A stretch of 64,000 nucleotides of DNA from contig NZ_VDCS01000003.1 in NCBI RefSeq assembly GCF_006265225.1, positions 276,152 through 340,151 on the forward strand. Reading direction: 5' to 3'. The notes beneath the pieces are model-generated. The model searched no databases and was not told where the DNA came from. It saw nothing but the letters and a program-made list of their open reading frames with translations. Source of the DNA: Allotamlana fucoidanivorans (GTDB taxonomy: Bacteria; Bacteroidota; Bacteroidia; Flavobacteriales; Flavobacteriaceae). Of this stretch, positions 1-7,898 are shown in pieces; position 1 is the first letter of the stretch, and each line of letters begins with the position of its first letter. A program made the position numbers and the translations under genes.

Positions 1-389
1 TCATCGAGACTTATATATTAATTTAGCTTTTTAAATTATACATACAACGCCTCGTTTCTTTTACTAAAAAAGAAATAATTGTTAAAATATGTATAATACA
101 CTGTTCTTATCATAATTACGCCGCTAAATTAAATATTATTTTAAGAAATAAACTAACAAAATCTACTTTTTTTAAAATTCCCAAAAGTTTTAAAGATTTT
201 ACAGTAAAACTTCCTTTACGTTATATAATCAATTATTTTTCTCTATTAAAAAACTAAACTTTTCATGCAGGAGATTATAACACTTTATTTCATCTCTATA
301 ATTATTTGGTTAATCTTTCATGTTTCATTTCACGTTCTTCAATTTTCAAATGAAAAAATTCATGTACTTTTGAATAAATAATTTTAAAT
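1..389. other. Intergenic region upstream of gldA
   Basis: This very AT-rich stretch has no open reading frame with codon structure on either strand and no RNA gene that I recognise. The only interpretable element is a promoter-like box close to the gldA start. The upstream neighbour lies outside the window, so part of this may be the tail of another transcript. Confidence 0.6.
365..372 (+). promoter_or_regulatory. Candidate flavobacterial -7 box for gldA
   Basis: TACTTTTG fits the Bacteroidota -7 consensus TAnnTTTG and ends 17 bases before the gldA start codon. No clear TTG -33 element lies 18-20 bases upstream, so this is a weak prediction. If used, the leader would be only about ten bases long. 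Confidence 0.35.
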
Positions 390-1286
390 ATGTCTATTGA
401 AGTAGTTGGAATTTCAAAATTATATGGTAATCAAAAAGCTTTAAATAATATATCGTTTAAAGTTGATAAGCCTGAAATAGTTGGTTTTTTAGGACCTAAC
501 GGCGCAGGAAAATCAACCATGATGAAAATACTAACCACCTACCTTACTGCCAATCAAGGCACGGCAAAGGTGAATGGGTTTAATGTAAACGCCAACAAAC
601 AGCAAGTTCAACAAAGTGTTGGCTATTTGCCAGAACACAACCCGTTGTATTTAGACCTCTATATTAAAGAATATTTAGCCTTTAATGCCAACATATATCA
701 TGTAAACAATCAACGTATTAACGAGGTTATTGACCTCACAGGTTTAACCGCTGAAGCACATAAAAAAATAGGGCAACTATCAAAAGGCTATAGGCAACGT
801 GTGGGTTTAGCAAACGCACTACTACACAATCCCGATGTATTAATTTTAGATGAGCCTACAACAGGTCTAGATCCAAATCAACTAGTAGACATTAGAGGCC
901 TGATTAAATCTTTAGGAAAAACAAAAACAGTGTTTTTGTCAACTCATATTATGCAGGAAGTTGAAGCTATGTGCGATCGTGCGATTATTATTAATAAGGG
1001 CGAAATTGTGGCCGACAAAAAATTAAAAGATCTTCGTGATGAAAAGGAGCAAGTGGTCATTGTAGAATTTGACTTCCGTGTTGAAGATGCTTTTCTACTA
1101 CAACTTCCAAAAGCGCATAAGGTTGTAAACACCCATGATTTTATTTATGAAATCACCTTTAAAACCTCTGATGACATGCGCGCTCATGTCTTTGATTTTG
1201 CTCATGACAATCAATTAAAAATCCTGCAGCTTAATCAAAAAAACACCAGCTTAGAAACTTTATTTAGAGAGCTCACAACTAATTAA
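390..1286 (+). CDS. gldA: Gliding-motility ABC transporter ATPase GldA
   Basis: ATP-binding subunit of the GldA-GldF-GldG transporter needed for gliding in flavobacteria; it acts at the cytoplasmic face of the inner membrane. The 298-residue protein is a single ABC domain: Walker A GPNGAGKST at residues 35-43, the signature LSKGYRQRV near residue 130, Walker B LILDEP, and a switch histidine in STHIMQE. The last 80 residues form the family's C-terminal extension. Length and N-terminus agree with known GldA proteins. The membrane partners GldF and GldG are not in the window; the next gene is pta, so gldA appears to be its own transcription unit. Another ABC-2 type ATPase of the same subfamily cannot be fully excluded. 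Confidence 0.85.
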   Translation: MSIEVVGISKLYGNQKALNNISFKVDKPEIVGFLGPNGAGKSTMMKILTTYLTANQGTAKVNGFNVNANKQQVQQSVGYLPEHNPLYLDLYIKEYLAFNANIYHVNNQRINEVIDLTGLTAEAHKKIGQLSKGYRQRVGLANALLHNPDVLILDEPTTGLDPNQLVDIRGLIKSLGKTKTVFLSTHIMQEVEAMCDRAIIINKGEIVADKKLKDLRDEKEQVVIVEFDFRVEDAFLLQLPKAHKVVNTHDFIYEITFKTSDDMRAHVFDFAHDNQLKILQLNQKNTSLETLFRELTTN

Positions 1287-1349
1287 TTAAAAGCTAATTT
1301 ATAATCTTAATTCATAAACACGAAAACGTTAGAAATATAAGCGTGATTT

Positions 1350-1363
1350 ATGACAAAAGTCAT
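1350..1363. promoter_or_regulatory. FNR-like palindrome upstream of pta
   Basis: ATGAC-AAAA-GTCAT is a perfect inverted repeat with 5-base arms and a 4-base spacer, the geometry of Crp/Fnr family sites (TTGAT-N4-ATCAA). A third ATGAC half-site follows at 1366-1370. It lies about 90 bases upstream of the proposed pta -7 box. Regulation of pta-ackA by an Fnr-type factor is inference. Confidence 0.4.
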
Positions 1364-1448
1364 CTATGACATTATAATAACATATTAATTTTGCCCAAGT
1401 AAGTTTAAACACAAAAAAGATAAAAAGCTATTTAAAAAACTAGAATAT

Positions 1449-1456
1449 TATCTTTG
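1449..1456 (+). promoter_or_regulatory. Candidate -7 box for pta-ackA
   Basis: TATCTTTG matches TAnnTTTG exactly, 20 bases before the pta start codon. The -33 position is A/T-rich with no clear TTG. Confidence 0.45.
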
Positions 1457-1476
1457 TAAACAATAAAAACACTAAA

Positions 1477-3567
1477 ATGAGTAAAGGAATTTATGTAGCT
1501 ACGGTTGAACCTAACAGTGGTAAATCTGTAATTGTATTGGGCTTAATGCGTATGCTTCTGGGTAAAACAGCCAAAGTTGGTTACTTCAGACCTATAATTG
1601 AAGATACCGAAAATGGTGAAATGGACAATCACATTAACACCGTACTGTCATACTTTGAAATTGATATAAATTACAAGAACACGTATGCTTATACCAGAAG
1701 TGAGTTACTTGAACTTTACAACAAAGGTAAGTCTGGAGATGTTATTGATCACGTCATAAAAAAGTTTAAATACCAAGAAGAGCGTTTCGACTTTGTTTTA
1801 GTGGAGGGTACAGATTTTTCTCACGAAAACTCTAGTTTAGAATTAGATATCAATATTATCATTTCAAAAAACTTAGGTCTTCCTGTTATTCTCGTATCTC
1901 AAGGTGATGGTATTCCTTTACATGACATTGTTGACAATGTACAACTGGCTCATGATGCCTTTAAAGAAGAGGTAGATGTACTTTCTATCATGACAAACAA
2001 GGTAAACCCTGATGAGGTTTCTACGCTGAAAGCATTAATTAAAAACAGAATTCAAACAACGGCTGATGTTACGGTTATTCCAAAAATTAGCAGCTTAGCC
2101 AGTCCTACTATAAAAGAGATTGTAAAAAAGCTAAAAGGAACGGTTCTTTTTGGTGAAGACATGATTAACAATCAATCTGAAAATTTTAGTGTGGGTGCCA
2201 TGCAACTACGCAATTATTTACTGCATTTAAAAGAGAATGCCTTGGTCATAACACCTGGTGATAGAGCTGATATTATTTTAGGTGCTTTACAAGCAAATAT
2301 CTCTAAAAATTACCCTAAAGTATCAGGCATTATATTAACTGGTGGACTAATTCCTGAAGACACAATTTTAAAATTAATAGAAGGTCTTTCAAGTGTTGTA
2401 CCTATTATCAGTGTTAAAAAAGGCACTTTTCAGGTTACCAATACCATTGGTAAAATTAAATCTAGAATTTATGCCGAGAACATTGAAAAAATAGAAACCT
2501 CTATTGCTACGTTTGAAAAGCATGTAGATACTGATAAGTTGGCTAATGACTTAGTAACGTTTGAATCTGGTATATTCACCCCAAGAATGTTCCAATACAA
2601 TTTGCTTCAACGAGCTTTAAAAGACAAAAAGCATATTGTGCTGCCCGAAGGTTATGATGAACGTATTTTAAGGGCATCAGCAAGATTGGTAGACGCTAAT
2701 GTGGTAGAATTAACTCTTATTGGTGAAGAAGATAAAATTGCTGAAATTGTTGAAAAACAAGACATTCCTCTTGATTTGAAAAAAGTAAACATTGTTTCTC
2801 CCCAAAAATCGGCCCATTTTCAAGATTACGTCAATACATTTTACGAATTGCGAAAACATAAAAATGTAAATTTAGATATGGCTCGAGATGCTATGTCTGA
2901 TGTATCCTATTTTGCAACCATGATGATTTACAAAGGCCATGCAGATGGTATGGTTTCTGGTGCTGTACATACCACAGCACACACCCTAAGACCAGCACTA
3001 CAATTCATCAAAACAAAACCTGGATGTAATATTGTATCATCTGTATTCTTTATGTGTTTGGAAGACCGCGTATCTATTTTTGGTGATTGCGCTATTAATC
3101 CAAACCCTAATGCAGAGCAGTTGGCAGAAATAGCTGTTTCGTCTGCACAAACCGCTCAAAATTTTGGTGTTGAACCTAAAGTAGCCTTGCTATCTTATTC
3201 CTCTGGAAGTTCAGGAAAAGGCGAGGAAGTTGATAAGGTTAGAAAAGCTACAGAGCTTGCCAAAGCCGCTGCTCCCGATATGAAAATTGAAGGCCCTATC
3301 CAGTATGATGCTGCTGTTGATATGCGTATTGGTAAAAGCAAATTACCCGAATCGGATGTGGCCGGTCAAGCTAGCGTATTGATATTCCCTGATTTAAATA
3401 CAGGTAACAACACCTACAAAGCTGTACAACGTGAAACTGGAGCGTTAGCCATTGGCCCAATGCTTCAGGGCCTTAACAAACCCGTTAATGATTTAAGTAG
3501 AGGGTGTACCGCAGATGACATTTACAGCACCGTAATAATAACAGCAATTCAAGCACAAGAAATATAA
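1477..3567 (+). CDS. pta: Phosphate acetyltransferase (long form)
   Basis: Interconverts acetyl-CoA and acetyl phosphate in the cytoplasm and with AckA forms the acetate/ATP pathway. At 696 residues it is the long Pta type. An N-terminal dethiobiotin-synthetase-like P-loop domain (residues 1-200, with VEPNSGKS near residue 12) is followed by a DRTGG domain (about 215-330) and the catalytic PTA/PTB domain (about 370-690), which carries the conserved SYSSGSSGKG and GPIQYDAA segments. The stop codon lies one base before the ackA start, so the two genes are certainly co-transcribed. An Fnr-like palindrome and a TAnnTTTG box precede it. Confidence 0.95.
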   Translation: MSKGIYVATVEPNSGKSVIVLGLMRMLLGKTAKVGYFRPIIEDTENGEMDNHINTVLSYFEIDINYKNTYAYTRSELLELYNKGKSGDVIDHVIKKFKYQEERFDFVLVEGTDFSHENSSLELDINIIISKNLGLPVILVSQGDGIPLHDIVDNVQLAHDAFKEEVDVLSIMTNKVNPDEVSTLKALIKNRIQTTADVTVIPKISSLASPTIKEIVKKLKGTVLFGEDMINNQSENFSVGAMQLRNYLLHLKENALVITPGDRADIILGALQANISKNYPKVSGIILTGGLIPEDTILKLIEGLSSVVPIISVKKGTFQVTNTIGKIKSRIYAENIEKIETSIATFEKHVDTDKLANDLVTFESGIFTPRMFQYNLLQRALKDKKHIVLPEGYDERILRASARLVDANVVELTLIGEEDKIAEIVEKQDIPLDLKKVNIVSPQKSAHFQDYVNTFYELRKHKNVNLDMARDAMSDVSYFATMMIYKGHADGMVSGAVHTTAHTLRPALQFIKTKPGCNIVSSVFFMCLEDRVSIFGDCAINPNPNAEQLAEIAVSSAQTAQNFGVEPKVALLSYSSGSSGKGEEVDKVRKATELAKAAAPDMKIEGPIQYDAAVDMRIGKSKLPESDVAGQASVLIFPDLNTGNNTYKAVQRETGALAIGPMLQGLNKPVNDLSRGCTADDIYSTVIITAIQAQEI

Positions 3568-3568
3568 C

Positions 3569-4756
3569 ATGCAAGTATTAGTTTTAAATTCAGGAAGTTC
3601 TTCCCTTAAATTTCAATTATTTACCATGCCTGAAGCACGTATTTTGTGCTCGGGTCTCATTGAGCGTATTGGTTTAGAAGATGGTAAGTTTAAGTTTAAT
3701 ACAGATAAGGATTCCATAACCGTAGAAACAGCAATTCCTGACCATAAAACTGGATTAGAATTACTTGCTAAACAGTTGTTAAACGAAAAAACAGGTATAA
3801 TAAAATCGGCCGACGACATTAATATTGTAGGACACCGTGTTGTTCATGGCGGTAGCCACTTTAGCGATACCACTGAAATCACAGAAACGGTAAAAGAAAA
3901 AATCAAAGCCCTTTCGTCTTTAGCACCTTTACATAACCCTGCTAATCTTGAAGGCATTGAAGTGGCTGAAGCTATTTTTCCTAACGCTAAACAGGTGGCT
4001 GTTTTTGATACAGCATTCCACCAATCTATTCCTGAAAAAGCTTATCGGTATGCTATCCCAAATAAATTTTCAGATGAGCATAATATCCGTTTGTATGGTT
4101 TTCACGGCACCAGTCATAAATACGTTTCTGAAAAAGCAATTGATTTTTTAGGCAAAGAACAATCCAAAATTATTACCATCCATTTAGGAAACGGCTGTAG
4201 TATGACGGCTGTAAAAGATGGAAAGAGTGTAGACCATTCTCTTGGTTTTTCTCCTGTAACAGGTTTAATTATGGGAACCCGTTGTGGAGATATTGACCCG
4301 TCTATTATATTTTACCTTGCCGAAAAATACAATTATAGCCTTGATGAAATTAATACGCTTTTACAAAAGAAAAGTGGTATGCTAGGTCTAACAGGATTGA
4401 GTGATTTAAGAGATATTCAAGCCGAAGCTGAAAACGGAAATAAGGCGTGCCAATTGGCATTAGATATGAATGCCTACCGTATAAAAAAATACCTTGGTAG
4501 CTACACGGCCATTTTAAACGGCATAGATGCTATTGTCTTTACTGCTGGTATAGGAGAAAACTCAAGTGTGATTAGAAAAATGGTTTGTGAGGATTTAGAC
4601 TTTTTAGGAATAAAACTAAACCAAGAAGAAAACGAAAAGCGCTCTAGTAACATTAGAACGATAAACACAGTAGATTCTAAAGTGAAAATATTAGTTATTC
4701 CAACAAACGAAGAGTTGGAAATAGCAAAACAATCGGTTGATCTATTCAAAAATTAA
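3569..4756 (+). CDS. ackA: Acetate kinase
   Basis: Transfers phosphate between acetyl phosphate and ADP, yielding acetate and ATP. The 395-residue protein shows the acetate kinase signatures: NSGSSSLKF at residues 7-15, GHRVVHGG, VFDTAFHQ and RLYGFHGTSHKYV, plus the ASKHA-type nucleotide-binding segments HLGNGCS and TAGIGENS. Length is typical (about 400). It directly follows pta. Its 3' end overlaps the 3' end of the convergent DUF2807 gene by 15 bases (4742-4756), leaving no room for a terminator between the stop codons. Confidence 0.96.
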   Translation: MQVLVLNSGSSSLKFQLFTMPEARILCSGLIERIGLEDGKFKFNTDKDSITVETAIPDHKTGLELLAKQLLNEKTGIIKSADDINIVGHRVVHGGSHFSDTTEITETVKEKIKALSSLAPLHNPANLEGIEVAEAIFPNAKQVAVFDTAFHQSIPEKAYRYAIPNKFSDEHNIRLYGFHGTSHKYVSEKAIDFLGKEQSKIITIHLGNGCSMTAVKDGKSVDHSLGFSPVTGLIMGTRCGDIDPSIIFYLAEKYNYSLDEINTLLQKKSGMLGLTGLSDLRDIQAEAENGNKACQLALDMNAYRIKKYLGSYTAILNGIDAIVFTAGIGENSSVIRKMVCEDLDFLGIKLNQEENEKRSSNIRTINTVDSKVKILVIPTNEELEIAKQSVDLFKN

Positions 4757-5491
4757 TTTTCCCTTATAAACCACCTCTACATCAACCACACGTGGTTTAT
4801 TAATAGCTATAACATGACCTGTACCAGAAATTTTTCCTGAAAGTTTTTGTTGCGGGTTTATTATGATGTCATTTGAGCTCCTATTCCAAAAAGTTACATT
4901 TTGAGCAATTAATTGCCGTGCTTCAAATCTTGAGGTTCCTGCCGCCAAAGTTACATGTAAGTTATCAGTTGCGCCAGAAACAAAAGCGTTTGATAGGTTA
5001 TTAAACACAAAACTCAAACTATTGTTATCAACTTCTAAGTAAAAATTAGCACTGGTGTAAGTATCTTCTACACCATAATCTTCAGACAGAAGTGTTAAAT
5101 CAGGATAGGTTAATACGCCATCAGATGTAATATTGTATTGTGTAGAACTTCTTATTTCTCTTATGTTTGGTGATGTAACATAAACCTTAGTAGCATCATA
5201 AGATCTGAAATAATTACAGGTGTTATTTTGAGTCAATATTAATATTCCATCCAACACACTCACTACAACACTTGGCATCAAGTTTTTACCTGTTTCTACA
5301 ACCACTTTTTGCTCTTGCCCCTCTTTTATAATGAGTTCAATATCGCGATTTACAAAAATCTTGTCAAAATTTGATACTGTAATCTCATGCCGAATTGTTT
5401 TACCTGTAGTTTGTAAACAATCTGGTGCAGATTCCTTATTGCAGGAATAACCTATTAAACCTAGACTTAATACTAATAGCACTTTTTTCAT
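4742..5491 (-). CDS. DUF2807 head-GIN-domain lipoprotein
   Basis: The 249-residue protein begins with a lipoprotein signal peptide (lipobox IGYSC, cysteine 17) and continues as one DUF2807/GIN-type beta-helical domain, recognisable from the FDKIFVNRDIELIIKEG start and the repeated short beta-strand pattern. The domain is common in Bacteroidota envelope proteins and is often annotated as a putative autotransporter adhesin; its function is unproven. Its ATG overlaps the stop codon of the upstream deacylase-like gene by four bases (ATGA), so the two are translationally coupled and probably act in the same envelope process. It converges on ackA. Confidence 0.75.
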   Translation of the reverse strand: MKKVLLVLSLGLIGYSCNKESAPDCLQTTGKTIRHEITVSNFDKIFVNRDIELIIKEGQEQKVVVETGKNLMPSVVVSVLDGILILTQNNTCNYFRSYDATKVYVTSPNIREIRSSTQYNITSDGVLTYPDLTLLSEDYGVEDTYTSANFYLEVDNNSLSFVFNNLSNAFVSGATDNLHVTLAAGTSRFEARQLIAQNVTFWNRSSNDIIINPQQKLSGKISGTGHVIAINKPRVVDVEVVYKGKLIFE

Positions 5492-6588
5492 AATCGTACT
5501 CCTATTCCAAATTCAACACATTCAGCTTTTGCGCCATGCGATTTCAATGTTAAAGCGCCAAACCATGTGTTTCCAAAATAACGCTTCAAACCGATTCGAA
5601 AATAGCTTCTTCCTTCAAAATCAAACGGATAATAAATATAATATCCCAACTGTGTTACCAAAGACATTCTGTTTACAAACAGCTCATGACCAACAAACAA
5701 CCCAACTCGCTTATAATCTTCTTCTCCTGTAACATTTTCACCCAATCCAGCTACGCTTTGGTAATAAATAAGTTCTTTTAAAAATTTTGAAAAAAAAGCA
5801 TCAGTACCAAATTGCAAAGCACTTTTCTTATTGATACGTTTATCGGCATAAACCGAAGCAATATAAAATGGAAATCGACCACTTCCTACAACATCACTTT
5901 CATTAACACCAGCCCGAAAAGCTATATTAAACTTAACAGGTTCTGTAAATTTTTCTTTGTCTGCATGTACAATATCTGTTATATATTCTGGCTCGGCTTC
6001 CTCTAAATTGTAGGTAGCACCAATATTAAACGTAAGGGAGTTTATACTTGTATTTGGCGCCTTAACATTAGCATTGGAGTAATGAATAAGTGAAAAACCC
6101 GCTTGCAAACCTAGTCTATTAAAAATACGTTCCTTTTTGTAATTGAGCATCATATAGGTACTACTCAAAAAGGTTGAACCAAATGCATTATTTCTAAAAT
6201 TATTTACTTTATCATATGGATTGGTGCTTAATGCTAATCCTTGCCCCACACGAAACATGACATGCCGCTTAAAGAAGTAAAAATTGTAATGGGCATAAAG
6301 TGCATAATTATTCCCTAATACATCATTTTTTAAACTTTGATATGAAAAAGAAACACCATAATCTGGATAATTATATAGTTGTTCCCATGCATTATATCCA
6401 TATGTTTTTTTATTCCAGCTTAAAATAACACCTTCAGGATGCCCTTTTATGAGATGTAAAACATCGGTATTGTGCTCCGCTATATTCCCTTTAAAATAAT
6501 TAACATCAAAATAAGACGTATGCTTTTTTTCTTGTGACCAAACAAGACAAAAAACTAAAGAAAGTGCACAAGCCAGATAAAATTTCAT
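5488..6588 (-). CDS. PagL-like acyloxyacyl hydrolase / lipid A deacylase family outer-membrane protein
   Basis: 366 residues with a cleavable signal peptide (ending near VWSQ) followed by alternating aromatic beta-strands ending in a phenylalanine-poor C-terminus, consistent with an outer-membrane barrel. The segment IHYSNANVKAPNTSINS (His169, Ser171) resembles the His-x-Ser active-site strand of PagL lipid A 3-O-deacylases, and the upstream region resembles the Bacteroidota acyloxyacyl hydrolase family. It is much longer than PagL (about 150 residues), so a C-terminal region of some 150 residues has no assigned role. Lipid A trimming is inference. It is the first gene of a two-gene operon with the GIN lipoprotein. 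Confidence 0.65.
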   Translation of the reverse strand: MKFYLACALSLVFCLVWSQEKKHTSYFDVNYFKGNIAEHNTDVLHLIKGHPEGVILSWNKKTYGYNAWEQLYNYPDYGVSFSYQSLKNDVLGNNYALYAHYNFYFFKRHVMFRVGQGLALSTNPYDKVNNFRNNAFGSTFLSSTYMMLNYKKERIFNRLGLQAGFSLIHYSNANVKAPNTSINSLTFNIGATYNLEEAEPEYITDIVHADKEKFTEPVKFNIAFRAGVNESDVVGSGRFPFYIASVYADKRINKKSALQFGTDAFFSKFLKELIYYQSVAGLGENVTGEEDYKRVGLFVGHELFVNRMSLVTQLGYYIYYPFDFEGRSYFRIGLKRYFGNTWFGALTLKSHGAKAECVEFGIGVRL

Positions 6589-6617
6589 AACAAAGGTTAC
6601 GTTCTAAAAAACACTAT

Positions 6618-7574
6618 TTAAAACAAAGCCTTTGCTATAGCGTGTACATTATCACTTTTACCCATTGAATAATAGTGCAACACTGGCACTCCTGCCTCGC
6701 GTAATTCTTTTGATTGCTGAATAGCAAATTCAACCCCAACCTGCCTTACTTGTTTATTGTCTTTACAGGCTTCAACGGCATCAATTAAATCTTGAGGTAA
6801 ATCAATTTTAAATACCTGAGGCAACAATTGTAAATGGCGCTTTACAGCAATAGGTTTTATACCAGGAATAATAGGTATGGTAATACCCATTTCTCTAGCT
6901 TTTTCAACAAACTCGAAATACTTTTGATTATCAAAAAACATTTGAGTCACCACATAATCAGCACCAGCATCTACTTTTTCTTTTAGACGACGCATATCGG
7001 TTACTAATGATGGGGCTTCCATATGCTTTTCAGGATAACCCGCCACACCCACACAAAAATCAGAATTATGTTCTACCTCTACATCATCATGTAAATACTG
7101 TCCTTTGTTTAAATTTGAAATTTGCTCTACTAAGCCACTGGCATAAGCATGTCCGCCTTTTACAGGTCTAAAATACGGCTCGTCCTTCATTGAATCGCCA
7201 CGAAGTGCCATAACATTGTCAATACCCAAATAATGACAATCTACCAATACATACTCCGTTTCTTCTTTAGTAAATCCGCCACATAATAAATGTGGAATGG
7301 CATCTACTTGATACTTATGCATAATAGAAGCACAAATACCTACAGTTCCCGGACGCATGCGCGTAATCCGTTTATCAAGTAATCCGTTTCCTTTATCAAT
7401 ATACACGTATTCCTCACGCGAGGTAGTAACATCAATAAATGGTGGATTGAACTCCATTAACGGATCAATATTATTGTATAAATCTTGAATATTTTTTCCT
7501 TTTTTTGGCGGTATCACCTCAAACGAAAACAATGTTTTTCCGTTGGCTTGTTTTATATGGTCTGTTACTTTCAT
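6618..7574 (-). CDS. metF: 5,10-methylenetetrahydrofolate reductase
   Basis: Flavoenzyme that reduces methylene-THF to methyl-THF, the methyl donor for the MetH pair encoded just upstream in the same direction. The 318-residue TIM-barrel shows the family segments FSFEVIPPKKG near residue 17, DVTTSREEYVY, ALRGDS and VTQMFFDN. Length matches bacterial MetF (about 300). It is the last gene of the SAM-riboswitch transcript that starts at about 12.1 kb: metH1, ABM protein, metH2, small unknown protein, metF. A 68-base gap separates it from the small protein gene. The expected effect is that the whole methyl branch is switched by SAM. Confidence 0.95.
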   Translation of the reverse strand: MKVTDHIKQANGKTLFSFEVIPPKKGKNIQDLYNNIDPLMEFNPPFIDVTTSREEYVYIDKGNGLLDKRITRMRPGTVGICASIMHKYQVDAIPHLLCGGFTKEETEYVLVDCHYLGIDNVMALRGDSMKDEPYFRPVKGGHAYASGLVEQISNLNKGQYLHDDVEVEHNSDFCVGVAGYPEKHMEAPSLVTDMRRLKEKVDAGADYVVTQMFFDNQKYFEFVEKAREMGITIPIIPGIKPIAVKRHLQLLPQVFKIDLPQDLIDAVEACKDNKQVRQVGVEFAIQQSKELREAGVPVLHYYSMGKSDNVHAIAKALF

Positions 7575-7642
7575 AACTTGTTTTTATCTTTTCGGCAATT
7601 TCCGAAAGTATTTTTTTATTTGTCTTTTACGGATTTTAATGG

Positions 7643-7891
7643 TTAAAACGATAGCTGTAAACGCTTTTTTACCGCTTCATAATCTTCTAGATATTCCCAA
7701 TAAATCCAACGGCCGTCAATATAATCGGTTAAAATGTATTTTTCACTAACCGATTTTATTCTATTTATAGCCACTAGTTTTTTTGAAAATTTGTCTGAGG
7801 GCACATGCTCTAAGTGTTCTTTTCTTTTAGAGTCGTATCCATGTGAAATAATATAACTTCCTAAGGTTAATTCTATAAATGCTGTATTCAT
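7643..7891 (-). CDS. Small unknown protein in the metH-metF operon
   Basis: 82 residues, no signal peptide, no membrane segment, rich in Lys, Tyr, Ile and Glu, ending in the aromatic segment GRWIYWEYLEDYEAVKKRL. I do not recognise a family. It starts 7 bases after the metH2 stop codon and lies 68 bases before metF, on the same strand, so it belongs to the SAM-regulated transcript. The tight spacing and normal codon use support a real gene. The position suggests a role linked to MetH or MetF, which is only inference. Confidence 0.6.
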   Translation of the reverse strand: MNTAFIELTLGSYIISHGYDSKRKEHLEHVPSDKFSKKLVAINRIKSVSEKYILTDYIDGRWIYWEYLEDYEAVKKRLQLSF

Positions 7892-7898
7892 GTTTTAA

